From positions 2,728,001 to 2,792,000 of the forward strand of contig NZ_JAUSXY010000001.1 of assembly GCF_030944625.1 (NCBI RefSeq): a DNA stretch of 64,000 nt. Reading direction: 5' to 3'. This document shows, one piece after another, positions 1 to 9,065 of this stretch. The position numbers were made by a program, and so were the translations under genes. The stretch's first letter is position 1; each line of letters begins with the position of its first letter. Origin of the DNA: Arthrobacter sp. SLBN-112 (GTDB taxonomy: Bacteria > Actinomycetota > Actinomycetes > Actinomycetales > Micrococcaceae). Below the pieces are notes generated by a model. It searched no databases, was not told where the DNA came from, and saw only the letters and a program-made list of their open reading frames with translations.

Positions 1-663
1 TGGCCGATCTACCCGGGCCGGTCCTCGTTCCGCGGCCGGCAACTGCACGTTGCGGACTACGTCGCCGCCGAAGAATTCACGGGCAAGCACGTGATCGTGG
101 TGGGCGGCGGCATCTCCGCCGTGGGCCTGCTGGACGAGATTTCCCGTGTCACGTCCACCAGCTGGTTCACCCGCCGGGAACCGGTCTGGCGGGATGCTCC
201 GTTCGACGCCCGGGCCGGGCACGACGCCGTGGCGCTGGTGGAGGACCGTGTGCGTCAAGGCCTCCCACCGCAAAGCGTCGTCTCGGTGACCGGACTCATC
301 TGGACTCCAGCCCTCCGCGCCGCCAGGGAGCGTGGTGTCCTTGACCGGCAGCCCATGTTCACGTCCATCGAACCGGACGGTGTCCGCCGTGCCGATGGCA
401 GCTTCCTGAAGGCGGACGTCATCCTCTGGGCCACCGGCTTCAGGGCCGAACTGGAACACCTCGCACCGCTTCACCTCCGCGGAGCAGGCGGCGGGATCGC
501 GATGGAGGGAACCCAGGTGGCAGCTGAGCCGCGCGTCCATCTGGTCGGCTACGGGCCGTCGTCGTCCACCATCGGCGCCAACCGGGCCGGACGCGCGGCA
601 GTGGCCGCCATCGCAGCCCTGCCCGGAATGGTTGCGGCGGCGGAAACGGTAACGTGGGGGTGA
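1..663 (+). CDS. Flavin-containing monooxygenase-like oxidoreductase, C-terminal part (5' end outside window)
   Basis: The frame is open from base 1, so the gene starts upstream; an internal ATG at 91 is not its start. The visible protein begins with a stretch ending in FTGKHVIVVGGGISAVG, the second dinucleotide-binding (GxGxxG) motif seen in FAD/NAD(P)H-dependent monooxygenases and thioredoxin-reductase-like flavoproteins, preceded by an FxGxxLH-type motif typical of the FMO family. Near the C-terminus 'ILWATGFRAEL' is the ATG motif of the same fold. The role would be NADPH- and FAD-dependent oxygenation of a small molecule; the substrate cannot be inferred. It ends with TGA at 661, and the next gene follows after 51 bases. 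The family call is good; the function is open because the FAD-binding N-terminus is missing. Confidence 0.75.
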   Translation, partial: WPIYPGRSSFRGRQLHVADYVAAEEFTGKHVIVVGGGISAVGLLDEISRVTSTSWFTRREPVWRDAPFDARAGHDAVALVEDRVRQGLPPQSVVSVTGLIWTPALRAARERGVLDRQPMFTSIEPDGVRRADGSFLKADVILWATGFRAELEHLAPLHLRGAGGGIAMEGTQVAAEPRVHLVGYGPSSSTIGANRAGRAAVAAIAALPGMVAAAETVTWG

Positions 664-714
664 CCCCCGGGGCACCCGGGGACGGAACGAACGACAGAAG
701 GCGGCAGGACACCG

Positions 715-1875
715 GTGGCAGCAAACACCCTGGCGGACGTTTTCGATGTCCTGCGGCGGCGGCCCGACGTGGAAGCGCCCAACCTGCATGCCTGGGACGC
801 CACGGACCGGCTGCTGCTGGAGACCGCAGCCCAGCTTGGCCGGTCCGGCAGCACTGTTGCCGTGATTGGTGACCGATACGGCGCCCTGACGCTGGGCGCA
901 TCCGCCATACTCGCTCCGGCCTCCCTGCGCGTGCACCAGGATCTGGTGACGGGGGAGCGGGCGCTGCGGCTGAACGCCACCGAATGCGACACCCACATGC
1001 CGGGCCTTGTTGCCGCAGCTGGTGACGGGACGGGATACGTCCAGCTGCCCCTCGGGCCTGAACTCCTGGCCGGCGCGGACACCGTCCTGCTGCAACTGCC
1101 CAAAACCTTGGCGGAGCTGGAGGAGATTGCGGCCGCGGTCGCCCGGCATGCGTCCCCTGGCGTCCTGCTGCTGGCCGGCGGCCGCGTGAAACACATGTCC
1201 CTGGGCATGAACGCGGTCCTGGAACGGTTTTTCACCACCGTCCAACCGCAGCTGGCACGGCAGAAATCACGGCTGGTCCTGGCCGCCGGACCAAAACCTT
1301 CCGGGCCGCTGCGCTTTCCGGTGGTGGAGTACCTCGCCGAGCTGGACCTGCAAGTGGCCGCCCACGGCGCTGTCTTCGCCGGTGCCAAGCTGGACATTGG
1401 CACCCGTTTCCTGCTCTCGTTCCTGCCCGCCATGAAACCGGCGCGGCACGCCGTCGACCTTGGCTGCGGCACCGGAATCCTTGCCGCGATGTACGCCCGC
1501 CAGTTCCCCGGCGCGGCCGTGACGGCCACGGACCAGTCGGCGGCCGCGGTGCAGTCCGCCCTGGCCACCGCACGGGCGAACGGCCTGGCGGACCGTATCG
1601 CCGTCCTGCAGGACGATGCGCTCGGCACCTTCCCCGATGGCGCTGCCGATGCCATCCTGCTGAATCCGCCCTTTCATGTCGGCGCCGGCGTCCACGCGGG
1701 CGCCGGGCTGAAGATGATCGAGGCTGCTGGGCGCGTCCTGGCCCCCGGCGGAGAGTTGTGGACGGTCTTCAACCGGCACCTCGCCTACCTGCCGGCCCTG
1801 GAAAGGCACGTGGGGCCCACCGTGGTGCAGGGCATGAACCCCAAGTTCACCGTCACCCGAAGCACCCGCCGTTGA
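715..1875 (+). CDS. Class I SAM-dependent methyltransferase, RlmG/RsmC-like
   Basis: 386 aa from a GTG start with an AGAAGG-type ribosome site about 12 bases upstream. The C-terminal half carries SAM motif I (VDLGCGTGILAA, about residues 244-255) and the NPPFH motif, the (N/D)PP(F/Y) signature of N-methyltransferases acting on bases; NPPFH is characteristic of the RsmC/RlmG guanine-N2 rRNA methyltransferases. The N-terminal half is a degenerate methyltransferase-like domain, also as in RlmG/RsmC, and the length (386) fits RlmG. The likely reaction is methylation of a guanine in 16S or 23S rRNA. It stands alone between the flavoprotein and the ROK operon. Which rRNA position is modified cannot be decided from sequence. 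Confidence 0.75.
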   Translation: MAANTLADVFDVLRRRPDVEAPNLHAWDATDRLLLETAAQLGRSGSTVAVIGDRYGALTLGASAILAPASLRVHQDLVTGERALRLNATECDTHMPGLVAAAGDGTGYVQLPLGPELLAGADTVLLQLPKTLAELEEIAAAVARHASPGVLLLAGGRVKHMSLGMNAVLERFFTTVQPQLARQKSRLVLAAGPKPSGPLRFPVVEYLAELDLQVAAHGAVFAGAKLDIGTRFLLSFLPAMKPARHAVDLGCGTGILAAMYARQFPGAAVTATDQSAAAVQSALATARANGLADRIAVLQDDALGTFPDGAADAILLNPPFHVGAGVHAGAGLKMIEAAGRVLAPGGELWTVFNRHLAYLPALERHVGPTVVQGMNPKFTVTRSTRR

Positions 1876-1990
1876 CGTGGATCGTCGCCCGCGCCGCGCC
1901 GCCGCCGGGCCATGTGGGCGCGCGCCCGCCCTTAACGTACGATTCAAAGCATCACCATATGCAGGTAGCCGAAGACGTTTAGGGGACACC

Positions 1991-3241
1991 GTGTCTGAGA
2001 TCCGCCAATCTTCTCCGAGGCGCGGAACCAACTTGCCCAGGATGGGTGATTTCAACCTCACCGTCATCCTCGATGCGATCCGCAGGACCACCGGGGGCTT
2101 GAGCCGGGTTGAACTCGCGCAGATCGTGGGCCTGTCCCCGCAGACCATCTCCAATATCTCCCGGCGCCTGCTGGACCAGAACCTCATCGTGGAGGCCGGC
2201 AAAGAGGGCAGCGGACCCGGGAAGCCGCGCACCATCCTGCGCCTGAACCCGGCCGGCATGTACGCACTCGGAGTCCACCTGGACCCGGCCGTGACCACGT
2301 TCGTGGTGCTGGACCTCGTGGGCGCGGTGGTGCAGCATTCACGGATCAAGACCCCCGGCGGGAACGATCCCTCCGCCGTCATCACCACCATCGCCGCGGA
2401 ATTGGCGCAGCTCGTGACCGACTCCGGCGTGGACCGCAGCCGCATCGCGGGCCTGGGCGTGGCCGCACCGGGTCCCATCGACCTGGACAACGGCACCGTG
2501 GTGGACCCGCCGCTGCTGCCGGGCTGGGACCGGGTGGAACTGCGTGAGGCGCTGGCCAGGGCAACCGGCTACTCGGTGCTGGTGGACAAGGATGTCACCA
2601 GCGCCGCCGTGGCGGAAACCTGGGCGGGCGGCCCCAGCGGCGCCGGGAGCTTCGTCTTCATGTACATGGGAACCGGCATCGGCTGCGGCATCGTCCTCAA
2701 TGACGAGGTAATTCGCGGAACGTCAGGCAACGCCGGCGAGATCGGCCACATCGTGGTGGATCCGGACGGCCCTCCCTGCGACTGCGGTCAGCGTGGCTGC
2801 GTGAAATCCTCATGCATCCCGCAGGTGCTGGTGGCGGAAGCGGAGGCGGCAGGCATCCTGGAGGGGTCCCACGCCAGCAGTGCCGCCGAAATCCAGCAGA
2901 GCTTCGCCGACCTGTGCGCACGGGCCTACGCCGGAGATGAACGGGCAGCCGCCATCCTCGACAAGTCCGCCGTCCTGGTGGCGCGCGCAGTTTCGGTGGT
3001 CACCAACACCCTGGATGTTGAACGGGTTGTCTTCGGCGGCCCCTTCTGGACATGCTTGTCGCAACGCTACCTGGAACTGATCCCGTCCCTCCTGGACATC
3101 AACAGCGCTGCCCGCCTCATCCATCCGATCGAGGTTGTGGGCACCGGCGTAGGGGAGGACGTGGGAGCCATCGGCGCGGCATCGCTGGTCCTGGAGCATA
3201 CCCTCGCGCCCCGCGCCCAGCGGCTGCTGCTGGAAAGCTGA
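1991..3241 (+). CDS. ROK-family transcriptional regulator (N-terminal winged helix plus sugar-kinase-like domain)
   Basis: 416 aa. The reading frame is open further upstream, but I start at GTG 1991 because AGGGG lies five bases before it and the protein then begins with a short tail followed by the helix-turn-helix (LSRVELAQIVGLSPQTISNI). The ROK domain follows, with 'GVAAPGPIDLDNGTV', the glycine-rich 'YMGTGIGCGIVLN' phosphate-binding region and 'GEIGHIVVDPDGPPCDCGQRGCV', which contains the zinc-binding cysteines (CxCGxxGC). This architecture is that of NagC/XylR-type sugar-responsive regulators rather than of a kinase. It lies seven bases before a lipoprotein sugar-binding gene and two permeases, so it probably senses the imported sugar and controls this operon. 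The sugar is unknown. Confidence 0.88.
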   Translation: MSEIRQSSPRRGTNLPRMGDFNLTVILDAIRRTTGGLSRVELAQIVGLSPQTISNISRRLLDQNLIVEAGKEGSGPGKPRTILRLNPAGMYALGVHLDPAVTTFVVLDLVGAVVQHSRIKTPGGNDPSAVITTIAAELAQLVTDSGVDRSRIAGLGVAAPGPIDLDNGTVVDPPLLPGWDRVELREALARATGYSVLVDKDVTSAAVAETWAGGPSGAGSFVFMYMGTGIGCGIVLNDEVIRGTSGNAGEIGHIVVDPDGPPCDCGQRGCVKSSCIPQVLVAEAEAAGILEGSHASSAAEIQQSFADLCARAYAGDERAAAILDKSAVLVARAVSVVTNTLDVERVVFGGPFWTCLSQRYLELIPSLLDINSAARLIHPIEVVGTGVGEDVGAIGAASLVLEHTLAPRAQRLLLES

Positions 3242-3248
3242 CCGGGCC

Positions 3249-4598
3249 ATGCTTCGCCGGGTATCCACGACCGTGTCCCTGTTGGCCGCCGCAGTACTTG
3301 CCCTGGCAGGCTGTACTCCCGCCGAACCTGCAGGCGCCAAGACCATCAAGGTGGCTTATCAGAAGACAGACTCGTTCACGGCCCTGGACACCGTTTTCCA
3401 GGACGCCAAAAAGGAGTTCGAAGCCGCGAACCAGGGCGTCACCGTTGAACTCCAGCCCATCCAGGCCAACGATGACGACTACGGCACCAAACTGGCCTTG
3501 GCGCTCAGGTCCCCGTCCACTGCCCCGGACGTCTTCTACGAAGATACGTTCAAAGTCCGCTCGGACGTGGACGCCGGGTACCTCCTGAACCTGGACAGCC
3601 GGCTCAAGGCATGGGAAGACTGGGGCAAGTTCGACGCCGGCGCCAAAGAAGCGGGGAAAGCGGACGACGGCGGCACTTACGCGGTGCCGCTGGGCACCGA
3701 CACACGGACCATTTGGTACAACAAAAAGGTCTTCGAGGCCGCGGGCATCGGACTGCCTTGGCGCCCGGCCAGCTGGCAGGACATCCTGGACACCGCCAGG
3801 AAGATCAAAGCCTCCAACCCCGCCGTGATCCCGTTCAACATGTACGCCGGCAAGGGCACCGGCGAGGGAACGGTGATGCAGGGGTTCTACGAACTGCTGT
3901 ACGGCACCGGCGCCGGCCTCTATGACCAGGATTCGAAGAAGTGGGTCGTCGGGTCCGCAGGCTTCAAGGATTCGCTCACCTTCCTCCAAACGCTCTACCG
4001 TGAAAACCTCGCCGTCGCGCCCGCCGATGCGCTGGACCCGAACGTCTGGAAGAAGGTGTTCGGTGACTGGTTCCCGCAGGCAAAACTGGGCGCCACCGTG
4101 GAAGGCTCCTACGCGCCGTCGTTCTGGCAAAAAGGCGGAAACTACGAATGGCCGGCGTACGCGCAGGACATGGGTGTGTCACCGTTCCCCACGCAGAACG
4201 GCGGGGCACCGGGGGCCGTGAGCATGTCCGGCGGCTGGACCCTGGCCGTGGGCTCGGAAACCAAGCAGCCGGACCTGGCCTTCAAGTTCCTGACCACGGC
4301 GCTGAACGAAAAGAACTCCCTGTCCTTCACCGTCGCCAGCTCCCAGATCGCCGTCCGCACCGACGTCGCCGCTGATCCCGGCTACCAGTCCGCCAACCCC
4401 TTCGTGAAAGACGTGTCCAGCCTGGTGGCGGTGACCCGGTACCGCCCCGCGACATCGGACTACCCCCGGATATCCGCTGCCATCCAGGAAGCCACCGAGG
4501 CCGTCATCACCGGCACGAAAACCCCGGAGCAGGCGGCCGGCGACTACGACACAGCAGTGGCCGGGATCGTGGGCGGCGACAAGACCATCCGGAAGTAG
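3249..4598 (+). CDS. Sugar ABC transporter substrate-binding lipoprotein
   Basis: 449 aa. The N-terminus is a lipoprotein signal peptide ending in the lipobox LALAGC (cysteine at about residue 21), so the mature protein is lipid-anchored outside the membrane. The rest reads as a family 1 extracellular solute-binding protein (UgpB/MalE type): 'KTIKVAYQKTDSFTALDTVF', 'LALRSPSTAPDVFYED', 'GTDTRTIWYNKKVFEAAGI', 'MSGGWTLAVGSETKQPDLAFKFL'. It begins seven bases after the ROK regulator and is followed after two bases by a permease, which indicates one operon. The ligand is likely an oligosaccharide or sugar derivative; nothing in the window identifies it. Confidence 0.9.
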   Translation: MLRRVSTTVSLLAAAVLALAGCTPAEPAGAKTIKVAYQKTDSFTALDTVFQDAKKEFEAANQGVTVELQPIQANDDDYGTKLALALRSPSTAPDVFYEDTFKVRSDVDAGYLLNLDSRLKAWEDWGKFDAGAKEAGKADDGGTYAVPLGTDTRTIWYNKKVFEAAGIGLPWRPASWQDILDTARKIKASNPAVIPFNMYAGKGTGEGTVMQGFYELLYGTGAGLYDQDSKKWVVGSAGFKDSLTFLQTLYRENLAVAPADALDPNVWKKVFGDWFPQAKLGATVEGSYAPSFWQKGGNYEWPAYAQDMGVSPFPTQNGGAPGAVSMSGGWTLAVGSETKQPDLAFKFLTTALNEKNSLSFTVASSQIAVRTDVAADPGYQSANPFVKDVSSLVAVTRYRPATSDYPRISAAIQEATEAVITGTKTPEQAAGDYDTAVAGIVGGDKTIRK

Positions 4599-4600
4599 CG

Positions 4601-5482
4601 GTGGCGCGCCACCACCACAGGCGGCAGTTGGCCCGCTACCTGCCGGTCCTGCTGGCCGTCCTGCTTCTGGCCGTCTTCCTTGCCGGCCCGGTGCTGTGGG
4701 CCTTCCAGGCCTCGCTGACCAACGCGGGCCTCACCGGCAGGCACGCCAGGAACCCGGAATGGGTGGGACTGGAAAACTACCAGCGGCTGCTGCAGGACCC
4801 GGTGTTCCCGCTCTCGCTGGCCCTGACGGTGCTCTTCGTGGCCGGTTCCGCCGTCCTGGGCCAGAACATCCTGGGCCTGGCCCTGGCGGTCCTCATGCGC
4901 CGTGCGCGCCCGGCCGTCTCGGCGACGGTGGGCACCGCCGTCGTGGCAGCCTGGGTCCTGCCCGAAATTGTGGCCGCATTCGCCGCCTACGCCTTCTTCA
5001 GCCGCGACGGAACCCTCAACCAGTTGTTCGGCGGGCTGGGGTTCGCGGAGATCGACTGGCTCTACGCTGTGCCCATGGTGGCTGTGATCCTGGCGAACAT
5101 GTGGCGCGGCACCGCCTTTTCCATGCTGGTGTACCGTGCGGCGCTGGGCGGCGTCCCGGCCGAACTCACCGAGGCCGCGCACATGGACGGTGCCGGCGCC
5201 TGGCAACGCCTGGTGTTCATCACCCTGCCGGTGATCAGGGGCAGCATCGCCACCAACCTGATGCTGGTCACGCTGCAGACCCTGGCCGTCTTCACCCTGA
5301 TCTGGGTCATGACCGCAGGCGGGCCGGCCAACGGCAGCTCCACTTTGCCGGTCATGGCCTACCAGGAGGCCTTCAAATTCGGCGACATCGGCTATGGCAC
5401 CGCCGTCGCGTCGGTGCTGATCCTGATCGGCGCAGTGTTCGGGGCAGCCTATCTCCGCCTGCTCCGGGAGCAGAAGCCGTGA
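4601..5482 (+). CDS. Sugar ABC transporter permease, MalF/UgpA type
   Basis: 293 aa from a GTG start two bases after the binding-protein stop. There are six predicted hydrophobic helices. The EAA loop, which contacts the ATPase, reads 'ELTEAAHMDGAGAWQRLVFITLPVI', matching the EAAxxDGA...F..I.LP consensus of binding-protein-dependent permeases. It forms the membrane channel together with the next permease. As in many actinobacterial sugar importers no ATPase gene is linked, so a shared MsiK-like ATPase elsewhere is probable (inference). The stop overlaps the next start in a GTGA arrangement, which suggests translational coupling. Confidence 0.9.
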   Translation: MARHHHRRQLARYLPVLLAVLLLAVFLAGPVLWAFQASLTNAGLTGRHARNPEWVGLENYQRLLQDPVFPLSLALTVLFVAGSAVLGQNILGLALAVLMRRARPAVSATVGTAVVAAWVLPEIVAAFAAYAFFSRDGTLNQLFGGLGFAEIDWLYAVPMVAVILANMWRGTAFSMLVYRAALGGVPAELTEAAHMDGAGAWQRLVFITLPVIRGSIATNLMLVTLQTLAVFTLIWVMTAGGPANGSSTLPVMAYQEAFKFGDIGYGTAVASVLILIGAVFGAAYLRLLREQKP

Positions 5483-6336
5483 CGGCCGAACGGACGGCCC
5501 TCCGGCCAGGGCAGCGGCGCCATCCACGGGGGAGTGTGATGGCGGACGCAGCCCTCCTGTTGATGGGCGCCTGCTTCCTGCTGCCGCTGCTGTGGCTGGT
5601 CCTCGGTTCCCTGGACCCGGCCGCCGGGCACGGCATCAAACTTCCGCAACAGCCTGCCCTGGACAACTTCGCCGCTGTCCTGACCCCGGAGTTGCTGTTC
5701 CGGCCGCTGTGGAACAGCTTGTTGCTGTCCGTGGGGACCGGGGGCGTGACGCTTGCCGCGGCCGTATTGGCGGCCTACCCGCTCTCCCGTTACCGGTCGC
5801 GCTTCAACACTCCGTTCATGTACGGCATTCTGTTCGGTACCTGCCTGCCGGTCACGGCCATCATGGTTCCAGTCTATGGATTGTTCGTGCAGCTTCAGCT
5901 GCTGGATTCCCTGCCCGCCACGGTCCTGTTCCTGTCCGCCACCAGCCTGCCCATGGCCATCTGGATGACCAGGAACTTCATGGATGCGGTGCCGCTGGCG
6001 CTGGAGGAGGCCGCCTGGGTGGACGGAGCATCCCGGATGGCTGGCTTGCGTTCAATCGTGCTGCCGCTCATGGGCCCGGGCCTGGGCGTAGTGTTCATCT
6101 TCGTGTTCATCCAGGCCTGGGGGAACTTCTTCGTCCCGTTCGTGCTCCTGCTCTCCGAGGCCAACCAGCCCGCGGCAGTATCGATCTTCAGCTTCTTCGG
6201 CCAGCACGGGGCAGTGGCTTACGGCCAGTTGGCTGCGTTTTCCATCCTCTATTCCGTTCCGGTCCTGGCCCTCTACGTCATCGTGGCGCGCGGCGGTGGC
6301 AGCTCGTTGGCCCTTTCCGGAGCTGTCAGGGGCTAA
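5479..6336 (+). CDS. Sugar ABC transporter permease, MalG/UgpE type
   Basis: 285 aa if started at GTG 5479, which overlaps the previous stop (GTGA); an ATG at 5539 gives a version 20 residues shorter. I prefer the coupled GTG, because it adds only a short basic cytoplasmic tail before the first membrane helix. The EAA loop is 'PLALEEAAWVDGASRMAGLRSIVLPLMGPG'. With the upstream permease and lipoprotein it completes the importer core. The gene ends in TAA at 6334, overlapping by four bases the stop codon of a small convergent gene on the minus strand. Confidence 0.88.
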   Translation: MTAERTALRPGQRRHPRGSVMADAALLLMGACFLLPLLWLVLGSLDPAAGHGIKLPQQPALDNFAAVLTPELLFRPLWNSLLLSVGTGGVTLAAAVLAAYPLSRYRSRFNTPFMYGILFGTCLPVTAIMVPVYGLFVQLQLLDSLPATVLFLSATSLPMAIWMTRNFMDAVPLALEEAAWVDGASRMAGLRSIVLPLMGPGLGVVFIFVFIQAWGNFFVPFVLLLSEANQPAAVSIFSFFGQHGAVAYGQLAAFSILYSVPVLALYVIVARGGGSSLALSGAVRG

Positions 6337-6530
6337 TCGATATCCTCCAGCACCACACCGAAGGGGAGGGTGTCGTCCAGGTGGGCCTGGTGGCCGGAGT
6401 GATTGTTCACCACGCGGACGCCGTGCCGTTTGTCCGCCGCAGACTGCATCAGGACAGGCCTGACCGTGTCGACGAACATCTGGTTCTTGCCGGCGAGGTA
6501 CTCCTTGTAACTGTCTGGAAGCTCGATCAT
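6333..6530 (-). CDS. Small conserved-looking hypothetical protein (65 aa)
   Basis: 65 aa from ATG at 6530 to TAG at 6333. The sequence 'MIELPDSYKEYLAGKNQMF' followed by 'VVNNHSGHQAHLDDTLPFGV' has a balanced composition and no low complexity, unlike the arginine-rich upstream extension of the same frame, so I trim the frame to this ATG. No membrane segment or signal peptide is visible. There is no clear Shine-Dalgarno sequence; the gene may be leaderless. It converges tail to tail on the sugar permease and shares four bases with it. I do not recognise the family and assign no function. Confidence 0.55.
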   Translation of the reverse strand: MIELPDSYKEYLAGKNQMFVDTVRPVLMQSAADKRHGVRVVNNHSGHQAHLDDTLPFGVVLEDID

Positions 6531-6670
6531 GGCAAAAGGATAGACCCGCAAGCCCGGCATGGGGAGGGGTGCCCATTGCCGGACCCGGCGCCACCGTCTT
6601 GGATAGGATGGCGGACGGGACATGGCCGGCCCGGCCCGCGAGTCCATCACCGTCATCAGGGGGAATACCA

Positions 6671-7678
6671 GTGCTTTCGACCAGCGTGCCCGAAAGAATC
6701 CAACCGGCGGAGCTGGCCAGGGCGCAGCAGGTGGTCGCGAACATTTCACGCAGCTTTGACGCGAAGGTGGTGGGGCAGTCACGGCTGCGCGAATCGCTCC
6801 TGGTGGGCCTGCTGACCGGCGGCCACATCCTGCTGGAGAGCGTGCCGGGACTGGCAAAGACCACCGCGGCACAAACGGTGGCCGAGGCCGTCAGCGCCGA
6901 GTTCCGCCGGATCCAGTGCACCCCGGACCTGCTGCCCAGCGACATTGTGGGAACCCAGATCTACGACGCAGCCAAGGGAACATTCGTCACGCAACTGGGG
7001 CCGGTGCACGCCAACATCGTGCTGCTGGACGAAATCAACCGCTCGAGCGCCAAGACCCAGAGCGCCATGCTGGAGGCCATGCAGGAACGCCAGACGTCCA
7101 TCGGCGGCCAGGACTACAGGCTGCCCTCACCGTTCCTGGTCCTGGCCACCCAGAACCCGATCGAGCAGGAGGGAACCTACCAGCTCCCCGAAGCCCAAAT
7201 GGACCGCTTCATGCTCAAGGATGTACTGGACTACCCCTCGCCCGCGGAGGAAGCCGAGATTATCCGCAGGATCGACGCCGGCATCTTCACCCCGGACCAG
7301 AAGCCCGCGGCCGCCGCCTCCCTGGACACCGTCACCGAAATCCAGGCCCTTGTCAGGCGCATCTACATTGATCCGGCGGTCATCAACTACATCGTGGGAC
7401 TGGTGTACGTAACCCGCAACGCTGCCCAATACATCGATGCCCGGCTTGCCGGATTCATCGAGTTCGGCGCCAGCCCCCGTGCCAGCATCGCCTTCAGCCA
7501 GGCGGCCCGCGCAGTGGCCCTGCTGAACGGCCGCGACCACGTCATCCCCGAGGACGTCAGGTCGCTGGCCCACCGGGTGCTGCGCCACAGGCTGATCCTG
7601 AACTTCGATGCAGTGGCTGAGCAGGTGCCGGTCGAATCGGTGATCGACGCCGTCGTCGCAGCCGTCCAAACCCCCTGA
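6671..7678 (+). CDS. MoxR-family AAA+ ATPase
   Basis: 335 aa from GTG 6671, chosen because AGGGGGA sits seven bases upstream; ATG 6608 would add 21 poorly conserved residues. Walker A is 'LLESVPGLAKTTAAQ' (about residue 57 on) and Walker B with sensor region is 'ANIVLLDEINRSSAKTQSAM', followed by 'EEGTYxLPEAQxDRF'-like text (QEGTYQLPEAQMDRFMLK), all diagnostic for MoxR. The family acts as a chaperone that matures or activates partner proteins containing VWA (MIDAS) domains. Its neighbours are exactly the usual partners: DUF58, VWA and TPR genes follow with 6-base gaps or overlaps, so this heads a Bat/aerotolerance-like operon at the membrane. Confidence 0.92.
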   Translation: MLSTSVPERIQPAELARAQQVVANISRSFDAKVVGQSRLRESLLVGLLTGGHILLESVPGLAKTTAAQTVAEAVSAEFRRIQCTPDLLPSDIVGTQIYDAAKGTFVTQLGPVHANIVLLDEINRSSAKTQSAMLEAMQERQTSIGGQDYRLPSPFLVLATQNPIEQEGTYQLPEAQMDRFMLKDVLDYPSPAEEAEIIRRIDAGIFTPDQKPAAAASLDTVTEIQALVRRIYIDPAVINYIVGLVYVTRNAAQYIDARLAGFIEFGASPRASIAFSQAARAVALLNGRDHVIPEDVRSLAHRVLRHRLILNFDAVAEQVPVESVIDAVVAAVQTP

Positions 7679-7684
7679 CCCCGC

Positions 7685-8605
7685 GTGGCAAGCCTCCTCC
7701 AGCGCGTGAAGTCGAAGATGGCCATCTACGCGCACCGCAAAGCCCGTGGAATGCTCGACGGCGAATACGGTTCCGTTTTCCGGGGCCGTAGCCTCGACTT
7801 CGATGACCTGCGCGCCTACGTTCCCGGTGACGAGGTCCGCGACATCGACTGGAAGGCTTCGGCGCGCCACGGCTCGCCCCTGATCCGGCGCTACGTGGCC
7901 GTCCGCCGGCAGACAGTCCTCCTGGTCACCGACACGGGGCGCAACATGGCCGCAGTGGCGAAGTCCGGGGAGGCAAAGAAGGACATTGCCGTCCTCACGC
8001 TGGGAGTACTCGGCTACCTCGCCCACCGCCACGGGGACGTGGTGGGCCTGGTCTGCGGTGACTCTTCCATTACCCGGTCGCTGCCCGCAAAGGGCGGCGA
8101 GCAACACCTGGAGCGGCTGCTGAGGCACGTCGATGCCCACACCACGCTGGACGGGGCCCCCAGCAGGATCCAGGACCAGCTGCAGCACGTGGCCCGCAAC
8201 GTCAAGGGCCGCCATTTGCTGTTCGTCGTCGCGGATGAACTGCCGGCGGATGCCGCCACCGGCCAACTGCTCCGCAGGCTGCGCGCACAGCACGAAATCC
8301 TCTGGCTGACGGTCCGGGACGCGGACCTTGCGCCGTCCGGCATGGAACCCGCGGATTCACACGGCACGGCGGATGCTGCCGGGACCGGGGATTCCTACAG
8401 CGTGGCCGATTCCGCGCTCCTGGCCTGGCAGCCTGCGGCGTCCGCGGCCGTGGCAGCCGCCTATGCCACGGCCGTTGCCCAACGCGATGCGGACCGCAAG
8501 GCCATGCTGCGTGCTGCCGGGATCACGGAGGGGGAAGTGGCGGCCAGCGACGACGTCATTACCGGCCTGTTCGCCCTGCTGGAAAGGCACCGCCGTGCAG
8601 GCTGA
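7685..8605 (+). CDS. DUF58 domain protein (VWA-like, MoxR partner)
   Basis: 306 aa from GTG 7685, six bases after moxR. The DUF58 hallmark 'LRAYVPGDEVRDIDWKASAR' lies at about residues 40-59 and is followed by a VWA-like strand 'QTVLLVTDTGRNM'. No membrane segment is evident, so it is likely cytoplasmic or peripheral. In Bat-type operons DUF58 proteins act with MoxR and with membrane VWA proteins; the molecular function is not established. Its 3' end overlaps the next gene by 11 bases. Confidence 0.88.
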   Translation: MASLLQRVKSKMAIYAHRKARGMLDGEYGSVFRGRSLDFDDLRAYVPGDEVRDIDWKASARHGSPLIRRYVAVRRQTVLLVTDTGRNMAAVAKSGEAKKDIAVLTLGVLGYLAHRHGDVVGLVCGDSSITRSLPAKGGEQHLERLLRHVDAHTTLDGAPSRIQDQLQHVARNVKGRHLLFVVADELPADAATGQLLRRLRAQHEILWLTVRDADLAPSGMEPADSHGTADAAGTGDSYSVADSALLAWQPAASAAVAAAYATAVAQRDADRKAMLRAAGITEGEVAASDDVITGLFALLERHRRAG

Positions 8606-9065
8606 CCCGGGATTCTACGGACCGTTGCCCTACAACCCCGCCTGGATGTGGTGCGGAGTGGCCGTCCTGGCCCTGGTGGCCGGGTGGTATGCCTATGTGT
8701 TGTTGAGTACCCGCACTGCTCCCGCATCCAGTCCCGCGCCGGTGCGCCCCGCCCTGACCGACCTCCCGGCGCTCAAGGCGGCTTACCTGCAGCGCATCCA
8801 CGACGTGGAACGGGAAGCCGCGGCCGGGAACCTCGAGCTACGGGCCGCGCACCAGCAGATCAGCATGCTCCTGCGCGGGTTCGTCCGGGATGCCACCGGG
8901 GTGGACGCCACCAGGATGACGCACCAGGACCTGCTGCGGCACCCGCTTCCGGCGGCCGCAGACGCCGTCGAGGCCCTTTACCCGGCCGAATTCGCTCCCG
9001 GTCCGCTGCCCTCCGTGGGCGCCTCAGCGGCACGGGCTTCGGCGGCGGTGAGCGCATGGAACTGA
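8595..9065 (+). CDS. Single-pass membrane protein of a MoxR/Bat operon (DUF4381-like)
   Basis: 156 aa starting at GTG 8595 inside the end of the DUF58 gene. A short N-terminal segment (ADPGFYGPLPYNPAWMW) is followed by one hydrophobic helix (about residues 20-38) and then a soluble domain rich in charged helices ('ALKAAYLQRIHDVEREAAAG'). Position, size and topology match the small DUF4381-like proteins that sit between DUF58 and VWA genes in this operon type. It overlaps the following VWA gene by ten bases. No catalytic motif is visible and its exact role is unknown. Confidence 0.7.
   Translation: MQADPGFYGPLPYNPAWMWCGVAVLALVAGWYAYVLLSTRTAPASSPAPVRPALTDLPALKAAYLQRIHDVEREAAAGNLELRAAHQQISMLLRGFVRDATGVDATRMTHQDLLRHPLPAAADAVEALYPAEFAPGPLPSVGASAARASAAVSAWN

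Noticed and set aside
549..1655. Long minus-strand frame of 368 codons opposite the methyltransferase gene
   Set aside because: Its composition (Ser, Arg, Ala, Pro runs) is that of an antisense shadow in a high-GC gene, while the plus strand encodes a clear methyltransferase.
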